This document shows positions 35,115 to 42,321 of a stretch of 64,000 nucleotides of DNA, piece by piece; position 1 is the first letter of the stretch, and each line of letters starts with the position of its first letter. The notes beneath the pieces are model-generated. The model did no database searches. It was not told the origin of the DNA and saw nothing but the letters and a program-made list of their open reading frames with translations. The position numbers and the translations under genes were made by a program. The stretch comes from Bin87 sp965220505 (lineage in GTDB: Bacteria > Chloroflexota > Dehalococcoidia > Lucifugimonadales > UBA3495): contig CBDCQE010000001.1 in assembly GCA_965220505.1 (NCBI GenBank), positions 310,001-374,000 on the forward strand, read 5' to 3'.

Positions 35115-36446
35115 ATGGTCTCCGCGTCACGTTCTGCGGAATTCCGTGCCCCTGTTCCCGAGCTCCTCCAGAAGCTCATCCGCTTCGACACCACCAACCC
35201 ACCCGGAAACGAGAGCGATTGCGCTGCCTATTGCCGGGATGTCCTCGCCGGCGCCGGTGTTCCCGCTGAGCTGATCGGCGACGACCCCAACCGCCTCAAC
35301 GTCGTCAGCCGCCTGCCCGGCCGTGGCGACGCTCCTCCGCTCCTTCTCTACGGTCACATCGACGTGGTGCCCACCGCCGCGCAGCCTTGGGACGTCCCAC
35401 CCTTCGAGGGCCGCCTCCAGGATGACTACGTCTGGGGCCGCGGCGCGCTAGATATGAAGGGCGGCATAGCCATGATGATGGACGCCTTCATTCGTGCTCA
35501 CCAGGAAGGGGCCAGTCTCCCCGGCGACGTGATCCTGGCCTTGGTCAGCGACGAGGAGGCCGGCGGCAACACCGGCGCTGCCTGGCTGGCGCGAACCCAC
35601 CCGGAGCTTTTTGAAGGCGTCCGCTACGCCGTCGGCGAGTTTGGCGGCTTCAGCAAGACCTACCGGGGCCGCAAGTTCTACATGGTCCAGGTGGCCGAGA
35701 AGCAGGGTTGCCAGGTTCAGGCCGTGGCTCGCGGCCCCGGCGGACACGGCTCCCTGGTGCACCGCGACACCGCCCCCACGCGCATGGCCCAGTTCCTGGT
35801 CAAGCTCGACCGCACCCCGCTGCCATTCCACGTTCATCCGGTCACCCGCATGATGATCGAGGCGATGGCCGGCCGTTTGCCCCTGGCCGACGGCGCGTTC
35901 CTGCGGCTGCTCCTGAACCCTGCGTTCACCGGCCGGATGCTGCGTCGCATGGGAACCGTGGGCCGTGAGATGGAACCGCTGTTCCGGCACACCGCCAACG
36001 CCACGGTCATCGCCGGCGGCGAAAAGACCAACGTCATCCCCAGCGAGGTGACGGTCACGCTGGATTGCCGCATGCTTCCCGGCTACGACGCCGAGGATTT
36101 GCTTGGCGAGTTGCAGCACATCGCCGGCCCCAACATCGAACTCCAGGCCATCCGCTTCGAACCCAAGCCGTGGGTGCTCAACATGGGGTTGTTCGACACC
36201 CTGTCCGACATCATCCGCGAACAGGACCCCGAAGGCGTCTCCGTGCCCATGCTCATGCCGGCCGCAACCGACGGGCGCCATTTCGCCACCCTCGGCATCC
36301 AGACCTACGGCTGGATGCCCATGAACCTGCCCGCCGATTTTGACTTTCTCAAGACCATCCACGCCGCCAACGAGCGCGTGCCCGTTTCAGCGTTGCATTT
36401 CGGAGCCGAAGCCCTCTTCCAGTTGCTCCGACGCTTCCACGAATGA
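35115..36446 (+). CDS. M20 family metallopeptidase (ArgE/DapE/CPG2-like)
   Basis: Protein of 443 residues with the co-catalytic zinc motifs: YGHIDVVP (near 79), GRGALDMKGG (near 111) and SDEEAGGNTGA (near 145), and a dimerisation domain in the middle (GPGGHGSLVHRDTAP). Family members cleave N-acyl amino acids or dipeptides. The substrate is not clear; pairing with the PAC2 gene may mean a shared role. Confidence 0.9.
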   Translation: MVSASRSAEFRAPVPELLQKLIRFDTTNPPGNESDCAAYCRDVLAGAGVPAELIGDDPNRLNVVSRLPGRGDAPPLLLYGHIDVVPTAAQPWDVPPFEGRLQDDYVWGRGALDMKGGIAMMMDAFIRAHQEGASLPGDVILALVSDEEAGGNTGAAWLARTHPELFEGVRYAVGEFGGFSKTYRGRKFYMVQVAEKQGCQVQAVARGPGGHGSLVHRDTAPTRMAQFLVKLDRTPLPFHVHPVTRMMIEAMAGRLPLADGAFLRLLLNPAFTGRMLRRMGTVGREMEPLFRHTANATVIAGGEKTNVIPSEVTVTLDCRMLPGYDAEDLLGELQHIAGPNIELQAIRFEPKPWVLNMGLFDTLSDIIREQDPEGVSVPMLMPAATDGRHFATLGIQTYGWMPMNLPADFDFLKTIHAANERVPVSALHFGAEALFQLLRRFHE

Positions 36447-36470
36447 CGGCGGCTCGGAGGGCGGACATCG

Positions 36471-37538
36471 TTATTCGTTGCCGTGCTGTGCTCTGGTGGC
36501 TCGCCTTGTCCACCAGCTACGGATAGCAATAGCGGCAGTGACAACTAATGTTCCAAAACCGACGATAAAGCCCACCACAATGATGACCAATATCGACACA
36601 GCCCCCCATGGTTCTGGCACGTCACATCCAGCCGATATAAAAATAGCGGGTATCAATGCTGCCATAGAAGCAATTGCCGTTGCCGCTGCTCCGGCCAATA
36701 GTGGCGCAATAACAATACGCACTGCGATGTGGGAGTGAAACGCCGGCCCTATGACCAATCCGCCCGTGGCTATGCTGGCAGCGATCACTATCGTCGAAAT
36801 ACTAACCCGACTGCCGCTCTCAGTAAGAGCTTGGTCCGCTTCAATATACGCTCCGGTGATTGATATTACTGCCCCGGCCATGGCTAGGATGGTCCTTAAG
36901 CTCAGCTTTGGGGATATTGATGCTGCTGCCGTGATGCCGATGCCAGCGAATGTCAGTAGTTTTGTACGGGATGTGGATAAGTCATCGTTTGTTATTGCTG
37001 AGTAGACGATCAAGGCCATAATCAGTGCCAAGGTAACCTGTACAAAGGGGACTATCCCTATGTACGGTTCATCTGGTTTGGTTTCAGACTGGTCAATATT
37101 ATCGTCTCTGTCAGTGACCGTATTTTGGCGCACTTTTCGGGACTGGGAGTTGACGACCGCCGCTAGAGCAGCCACTATCCCAGCTGCAGTAAGTCCGGCT
37201 GTCACCCCGCCCACTGAGTCGCACCACCGTGTCGCACACGTCGTGGCTAGTATGGTTATAACTCCGACGACAGCCGCCGCGTTGGCTGCTATCGGATACT
37301 GGCGCGCCTTCTGATAGCTGAGGAACGCGAAGCACACGGCTGCGATTATTGTGAAGAACGCTCCGAATAGCCAACCAGGTATGGAGTTGCCAACCAACGG
37401 TTGGTGACTCCAATAACCTCCTACCTCCATCGCGTAATAGGCGATGAGCGCGGCGACGGCTCCGGCCACCGCCGCAGGAAGTACAGCAGGGGCATGCTCT
37501 TTCATCCAGTTGAGCAGCCCTTGGACGTATCGTTTCAT
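36471..37538 (-). CDS. Polytopic membrane protein, unknown
   Basis: Protein of 355 residues with about nine hydrophobic segments and a polar loop near residues 130-155 (VTDRDDNIDQSETKPDEPY). I recognise no family. Base composition over 36.47-38.42 kb is visibly more AT-rich than the flanks, and codon choice is looser, consistent with acquisition. It is divergent from the lipoprotein gene at 37594. Confidence 0.7.
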   Translation of the reverse strand: MKRYVQGLLNWMKEHAPAVLPAAVAGAVAALIAYYAMEVGGYWSHQPLVGNSIPGWLFGAFFTIIAAVCFAFLSYQKARQYPIAANAAAVVGVITILATTCATRWCDSVGGVTAGLTAAGIVAALAAVVNSQSRKVRQNTVTDRDDNIDQSETKPDEPYIGIVPFVQVTLALIMALIVYSAITNDDLSTSRTKLLTFAGIGITAAASISPKLSLRTILAMAGAVISITGAYIEADQALTESGSRVSISTIVIAASIATGGLVIGPAFHSHIAVRIVIAPLLAGAAATAIASMAALIPAIFISAGCDVPEPWGAVSILVIIVVGFIVGFGTLVVTAAIAIRSWWTRRATRAQHGNE

Positions 37539-37593
37539 CGCTTCAAATTTCCTAGTGCAATCACAACGCGCCTATGGTATAGGGAGTTTTGTC

Positions 37594-38424
37594 ATGGCTA
37601 CAAATTCTGGCATCCACCGCATCTGGGACCGGATCCAAAAACTGATCGCCGCCTGCGTGCCGTTAGCTCTGCTGGCCCTCGTGATCGGTATCCCCTTGGT
37701 GGCTATGGCCTGCGGCAATGATTCTCGGCCTGCCAACCAAGATGTGCCTGTCTGGTGTTCGGAGGTCGTGGAAAGCCTCCCGTTTTCGAGGCAGGACTTG
37801 GGTAAGTGCTTTTCGCTGTCTGGCGTTGTGGTAGGCGTCGATTCGAATTTAGGAGATGGCTCTTTGTCCTACGTTGAGGTTGATGCGGGGGAAGCAATCC
37901 CTGCGAAGGTGGGGATGTCGTCCGAATGCAGTACTTGGGAAGTTGGTGACCCATTCGACGAGGCAGTTGAGATAGTCGCCAGGGTTTCTCGGCCGGTGGA
38001 TTTTGATCTGCCGTACTGCGCGGCTAAGCCAGTGCCGAGCCGAGACTCGATTCCCGAAGAAGTTGCCTACGACTGGTGTAGCGATGAAGGAGAACCCTTA
38101 CCAATTCCGGCGGTTAGGGATTTGATCAAGGACCCGGAGGCGCAGTTGCCAGAGCCATCAGAGCGTTACCTACACAAATGCTTTCGCATCATGGGCAAAG
38201 TGGTACGCTCTCATTACCCTGGTTACGATACCACCGAGTACGTGACTGTGAAACTGGACGCATCAGGTAGCGCGGTTACGGTGACCGGACCGTCGGTTTG
38301 CCTCTCGCTAAAAGACGAGGAGCGCGTCGATGTACTGGCTTTTTTCCAATTGGTCAGGCCGGGAGACCAAAACCAAGGGCTGGGCGTGCCGGATTTTTAT
38401 GTACCCGATGCGCGGCATTGCTGA
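37594..38424 (+). CDS. Lipoprotein with an internally duplicated Cys-rich domain
   Basis: Protein of 276 residues. A hydrophobic stretch ends in VAMAC, a plausible lipobox (Cys near residue 40). Two copies of one unit follow: each starts with WCS, has KCF and a strand ending in GxVV, and a further Cys (near residues 54-150 and 165-276). They look like small beta-barrel repeats. No family recognised. Start follows AGGGAG. It shares the AT-rich patch with the divergent membrane protein. Confidence 0.7.
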   Translation: MATNSGIHRIWDRIQKLIAACVPLALLALVIGIPLVAMACGNDSRPANQDVPVWCSEVVESLPFSRQDLGKCFSLSGVVVGVDSNLGDGSLSYVEVDAGEAIPAKVGMSSECSTWEVGDPFDEAVEIVARVSRPVDFDLPYCAAKPVPSRDSIPEEVAYDWCSDEGEPLPIPAVRDLIKDPEAQLPEPSERYLHKCFRIMGKVVRSHYPGYDTTEYVTVKLDASGSAVTVTGPSVCLSLKDEERVDVLAFFQLVRPGDQNQGLGVPDFYVPDARHC

Positions 38425-38639
38425 AACCGGGCAGGGAACCGGGTCAGCGCCTGCAATCCACGCCAACACCCCCCTAGAGCAGTGCGGGATGCCGTCAATT
38501 CTTTCTGTTTCCACTGGCCCCTGCCCGGGCAGTGGCGCAGGTTCCGGCGGCCGCAAGCACCTCCGCCGGGACCTCATGCTGCTAGAATGCGACGATACCG
38601 ATCCGATCTTGATCGCATGGGAGGTGGCCCCAACAAGAT

Positions 38640-38663
38640 AGGGGCGAATGTTCATTCGCCCCT
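38640..38663 (-). terminator. Terminator of infC-rpmI-rplT
   Basis: A perfect 11-bp stem, AGGGGCGAATG (38640-38650) and CATTCGCCCCT (38653-38663), two-base loop, 30 bases beyond the rplT stop. On the minus strand it is followed by ATCTTGTT. The stem opens with the same AGGGGCGAA as the CaiB terminator at 12636. Confidence 0.8.
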
Positions 38664-38692
38664 CGCTCGTCGTGAAAGTGCATCGGAATCGA

Positions 38693-39058
38693 CTATGCGG
38701 TGGCCGCCGTCGCTCCCTTGGCTACTTCAATAAGCCGCTCGAAGGCATCCGGATCCCGCACCGCCATATCCGCCAGCATCTTGCGGTCGATCTCTATGCC
38801 GGCGACGTTCAACCCGTGCATGAACTGGCTGTAGGTCATGCCGTGCTGGCGGGTCGCCGCACCGATGCGGATGATCCACAGGCGCCGGAAATCGCCCTTG
38901 CGCTGCCGACGATGCCGGTACGCGTGGCTCCACGCGTGCATCACCGCCTCTTTCGCCCACTTGTAGTTGCGCCCTGACGACGCCTGGTACCCCTTGGCGG
39001 CTTTGATGATTTTCTTGTGGCGGGCGCGCTTGGTCACGCCCCTTTTGACTCTTGGCAC
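38693..39058 (-). CDS. rplT: 50S ribosomal protein L20
   Basis: Protein of 121 residues opening with MPRVKRGVTKRARHKKIIK and carrying GRNYKWAKEAVMHAW and RIGAATRQHGMTYSQFMHGL, full-length L20. Needed for early 50S assembly. Last gene of the infC-rpmI-rplT operon. Confidence 0.97.
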   Translation of the reverse strand: MPRVKRGVTKRARHKKIIKAAKGYQASSGRNYKWAKEAVMHAWSHAYRHRRQRKGDFRRLWIIRIGAATRQHGMTYSQFMHGLNVAGIEIDRKMLADMAVRDPDAFERLIEVAKGATAATA

Positions 39059-39076
39059 GGTTACGGATTCTCCAGT

Positions 39077-39277
39077 CTAGACGTCATAGGGAACCAGCCG
39101 GCTCAGACGCTTCACGTCCGCGTCGGCGAAGCCGATCTTCTGCGCGAATTTCCGCGTGACCTTCTTCGGCTTCTTGCGCCGGAGGTGGCTGCTCATCCGC
39201 TTGCGGCGGAGCAGTTTGCCGGAGCCCGTCACGTGTATTCGGGCCTTGGCCCCTTTGTGGGTTTTGAGTTTGGGCAT
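39077..39277 (-). CDS. rpmI: 50S ribosomal protein L35
   Basis: Protein of 66 residues: MPKLKTHKGAKARIHVTGSG, then KLLRRKRMSSHLRRKK. Standard L35 in its standard place between infC and rplT. Confidence 0.97.
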   Translation of the reverse strand: MPKLKTHKGAKARIHVTGSGKLLRRKRMSSHLRRKKPKKVTRKFAQKIGFADADVKRLSRLVPYDV

Positions 39278-39283
39278 GTGCGA

Positions 39284-39838
39284 TTATTCCGTAGCTACTG
39301 CTTCCTTTCGTTCGTTGCGGGCTGCGACCGTCGGATTGGGTATCAGGACCATGGACATGGCCCGCCCTTCCATTGAAGGCTGCTGCTCCAGTCGGATGTC
39401 GTCTTTCAGCTCCTCAGCCACACGCTTCAACAACGATAGGCCGTTTTGCTGGTGCACCGCCTCACGTCCGCGGAACCTTACCGTCAGCTTGACCTTGTCA
39501 CCGTTGCCGATGAACTGGCGCACCTTGCGGAGCTTGGCGTCGAAGTCGTGAGTACCGATGTTGGGACGGAACCGGACTTCCTTCAGCTCGTTGCTTTTCT
39601 GGGATTTGCGGGTCTCGCGCTCTTTCTTGGACGAGAGATACCGGAGTTTGCCGTAGTCAAGCAGCCGCGCGACCGGCGGGTCGGCGTTGGGCGCCACTTC
39701 CACCAAGTCAAGGTCATTCATCCGCGCCCTGGAGAGAGCGTCGGACACCGTCATCACGCCAAGCTGCTCGCCTTCTTCTCCAATTACTCGTACCCGTGGG
39801 ACGCGTATCTGTTCGTTGACCCTATACTGCCTGGCTAT
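39284..39838 (-). CDS. infC: Translation initiation factor IF-3, ATA start codon
   Basis: Protein of 184 residues. YRVNEQIRVPRVRVIGEEGEQLG opens the N-domain, with KEVRFRPNIGTHDFDAKL and KVKLTVRFRGRE in the C-domain. A near-perfect ribosome site AAGGAGGTGA lies 6 bases before an ATA (39838-39836), and the family's conserved sequence begins just there; no ATG, GTG or TTG is suitably placed. Rare start codons are a known trait of infC, letting IF-3 repress its own translation. Promoter at 39913-39941. Confidence 0.93.
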   Translation of the reverse strand: MARQYRVNEQIRVPRVRVIGEEGEQLGVMTVSDALSRARMNDLDLVEVAPNADPPVARLLDYGKLRYLSSKKERETRKSQKSNELKEVRFRPNIGTHDFDAKLRKVRQFIGNGDKVKLTVRFRGREAVHQQNGLSLLKRVAEELKDDIRLEQQPSMEGRAMSMVLIPNPTVAARNERKEAVATE

Positions 39839-39912
39839 GGCGTCACCTCCTTGAGGGTACGTAACGTATAAGGCTGGGACTGAACACAGCCCCAACCGCT
39901 CATCATGGCACT

Positions 39913-39941
39913 ATTCTAGCGGCGGCCCACCGGGCAGTCAA
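39913..39941 (-). promoter_or_regulatory. Sigma-70-type promoter of infC
   Basis: Minus strand TTGACT (39941-39936), 17-base spacer, TAGAAT (39918-39913). The predicted leader of about 65 bases contains a stem TGGGGCTG/CAGTCCCA just before the ribosome site. Confidence 0.75.
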
Positions 39942-40035
39942 CGATTCGGGAAGGGGTTTCGTCACGGGCAGGCCCTCACCTTGATCGCGGCTGCGGCCCT
40001 ACCGCAGCCGATTGCCACGGAGCGACGCGCCGTTC

Positions 40036-40653
40036 TTAGTCCAGCTCCTCGTCCTCGTCCTCTTCAAACAGGTCGTCGTCATCATCGTCGAGGTCGTCTT
40101 CACCAAACAGGTCTTCATCCTCGTCATCGTCTGCGGCAAGAGCCTCGATGATCCTGCTCAACTGCTCGTCTTCGTCCGTTCCCGGGGCCGACAGCATGAG
40201 GACTGTGTCGGGACCCTCATCGGGTTCCGGCTCCTCCGCCGGAATCGCCGCAAACCCGTAGAACACGTCGCTATCCAGCACCCGTGCCAATCCGCCCATG
40301 GTCAGCGTGATCGGTCGTATCGGCGTTGACCACTTGCCGGTAAGTTCGGCATGCAACTCCGACAGCGACATCGGTTCCTCTCCCCGCAACAGCAGCGTGC
40401 GGAACACTATCTCCTGCAGTGGCATCGCCGACTGTATGTACTCAGTGTCTTCGGCGCAATGGGACCGGATTTCCCGTACCAGACCGGACGGGTCCGCGAT
40501 TTGGGACGGCGTCTTGCCAAACGACGGGCACGCGGTGTTCAGCCGGGCCAGGAGCAATGGGATTGGAGATCGGTTCAACTCTTCCAACCGTTCCAGGCTG
40601 AACCGGTATTCAGTCCCTGCCGATCTGCTATTTCCGGTGACGGTGGTCGTCAT
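40036..40653 (-). CDS. Hypothetical protein with acidic tail
   Basis: Protein of 205 residues. Residues 1-150 are of mixed structure with no recognised domain (FSLERLEELNRSPIPLLLAR, PLQEIVFRTLLLRGEEPMS). The last 35 are almost all Asp and Glu. The start overlaps the moeA stop by 4 bases, so the two are translationally coupled and may act together. Confidence 0.7.
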   Translation of the reverse strand: MTTTVTGNSRSAGTEYRFSLERLEELNRSPIPLLLARLNTACPSFGKTPSQIADPSGLVREIRSHCAEDTEYIQSAMPLQEIVFRTLLLRGEEPMSLSELHAELTGKWSTPIRPITLTMGGLARVLDSDVFYGFAAIPAEEPEPDEGPDTVLMLSAPGTDEDEQLSRIIEALAADDDEDEDLFGEDDLDDDDDDLFEEDEDEELD

Positions 40654-42071
40654 GCGTTAACCTCTTCATTCCAGTCCAGCATTATGATCTTTACGGCTTG
40701 CCCGGCGTTCTTGCGCGGCAGGTCAGCCGGGCAGATTGCCAGTCCGTTGGCTTTGGACAGCGACGTCAGGATGTTCGAGCCCTGCGGCCCGGTCGGCGTG
40801 GCGTACCATGTTCCGTCCCGCCTCTCTACCTCGACCCGCGCGTACACCCGCCGGCCGTCGTTGTTGAAAATCGGCCCGGTGAGCACGCCTTCCACCGCCG
40901 GGCGCTCCAGCAGGTCCCGTCCCAACATGCGGCGCACCGCCGCCCGACCGAACATTTCGAACGCCAGCAGGGCGCTCACGGGGTTCCCGGGCAAACCCAG
41001 CAACGGCAGTGGTCCTCGACCCTCCCGCCGGATCAACCCGAACGCCAGCGGTTTGGCCGGCCGCATCCGCACCGACCAGAAGTTCATGTCCCCCCGCTGC
41101 TCCAGCACGTCCTTCACCATGTCGTAGTCGCCTTTGGACACGCCGGCCGACGTAACCAGCAGGTCAGCGTCCGCGGCGCTGTCGATGCAACGGTGCAGGT
41201 CGCCCAGGTTGTCCCGCGCGATGCCGATCATCTTCGCTTCGCCGCCGGCCGTCCGAACGGCCGCCGCCACGCTGCTGCTGTTGCTGTCGTAGATGTGACC
41301 CGGGGCCAGTTCTTCGCCCACCGTGGTCAGCTCGTCTCCGGTGGAAAGCACCGCCACCACCGGTCGCCGGATTACCTTCACCGTGGCCAGGCCCAGCGAG
41401 GCGAGCACTCCGGCCTCCGCGGGTCGAATCACCGTGCCCGCGGCTAACACCAACTCCCCGGCCCGCACGTCCTCGCCAGCCGGTCTGACGTTGCTGCCCA
41501 GCGGCAGGGCCTTGCGGATTTCAATCTCGTCCAACGGTATGCCGGCCCGCCGGCGATCAATTTCGTCCGTCTCCTCAAAGGGAACCACCGTGTCCGCCCC
41601 GTCGGGTACCGGCGCCCCCGTCATGATCCGGATCGCATTTCCCTTGGTCACCGTTTGGTCCGAAACCTGTCCGGCCGCAACCGCGGAAATGACCGCGAGC
41701 GTCGGCGCCGCGTCGTTGGCCTCTGCGATGTCAGCGTGCAGCACGGCGTAGCCGTCCATCGCCGAGTTGGCCAGCGGCGGCAGGTTCAACGGCGAGCTGA
41801 CGTCCTCCGCCAGCGCCAGCCCCAGGCACTCCAGTACCGGCAGTTCCACCGCGTCCAGGGGGCTGAAGTGGGCAAGGATGCGCTCGAACGCCTGCTCCAC
41901 CTCCAGCATGTCCTCGTGCCCGTGCCCGTCGTCGTGGCCGCGATGGTCTCCGTGGCGCCCATGCCCGTGATCACCATGCGCAGGCTGATCGTGGTCGTGG
42001 ATGCTCTCGTGGTCGCCGTCACCGTGGGCGTCGTGGGCGTGCAGTTCTCGTGAGTGAGCGTGTGTAGTCAT
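40650..42071 (-). CDS. moeA: Molybdopterin molybdotransferase MoeA with His-rich N-terminal extension
   Basis: Protein of 473 residues. From about residue 56 it is a normal MoeA: ANSAMDGYAV, IMTGAPVPDGADTVVPFEE, VLSTGDEL, SAGVSKGDYDMVKDVL and GLPGNPVSALLAFEMF. It inserts molybdate into molybdopterin, matching the Mo enzyme at 253. The first 54 residues are extra: 16 His alternating with Asp and Gly, a likely metal-binding tail as in HypB or zinc chaperones. Confidence 0.93.
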   Translation of the reverse strand: MTTHAHSRELHAHDAHGDGDHESIHDHDQPAHGDHGHGRHGDHRGHDDGHGHEDMLEVEQAFERILAHFSPLDAVELPVLECLGLALAEDVSSPLNLPPLANSAMDGYAVLHADIAEANDAAPTLAVISAVAAGQVSDQTVTKGNAIRIMTGAPVPDGADTVVPFEETDEIDRRRAGIPLDEIEIRKALPLGSNVRPAGEDVRAGELVLAAGTVIRPAEAGVLASLGLATVKVIRRPVVAVLSTGDELTTVGEELAPGHIYDSNSSSVAAAVRTAGGEAKMIGIARDNLGDLHRCIDSAADADLLVTSAGVSKGDYDMVKDVLEQRGDMNFWSVRMRPAKPLAFGLIRREGRGPLPLLGLPGNPVSALLAFEMFGRAAVRRMLGRDLLERPAVEGVLTGPIFNNDGRRVYARVEVERRDGTWYATPTGPQGSNILTSLSKANGLAICPADLPRKNAGQAVKIIMLDWNEEVNA

Positions 42072-42180
42072 GGCAATCGCGTCCGTGGTAGGCGTGAAAG
42101 GCGGAATGCAGCAAACAATCGTACCACACTCCTAACTGCCCCGAGCCGGCGGCATGTGGCCAGAGCCTTTCGATTATCCC

Positions 42181-42278
42181 CGTCATTCCGGTTCAAGTCC
42201 GGAATCCAGAGCTTTATGAATGTGGCGACGTCGCTGGTCGCTAACCGTTGCTGGATTCCGGCCTTCGCCGGAATGACG
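42181..42278. repeat. Inverted-repeat element, 'CGTCATTCCGG' family, copy 1
   Basis: A 98-base unit. CGTCATTCCGGTTCAAGTCC at the left (42181-42208 in full) is matched by the complement of TGGATTCCGGCCTTCGCCGG at the right (42252-42278). Copy 2 is at 58684-58786. Each arm also contains its own small hairpin. No gene lies in the 250-base gap between moeA and pheT. Confidence 0.75.
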
Positions 42279-42321
42279 GGCAAATGACACTTTTCCCGCA
42301 AGTGTGAACGGTTGAGCGTGG

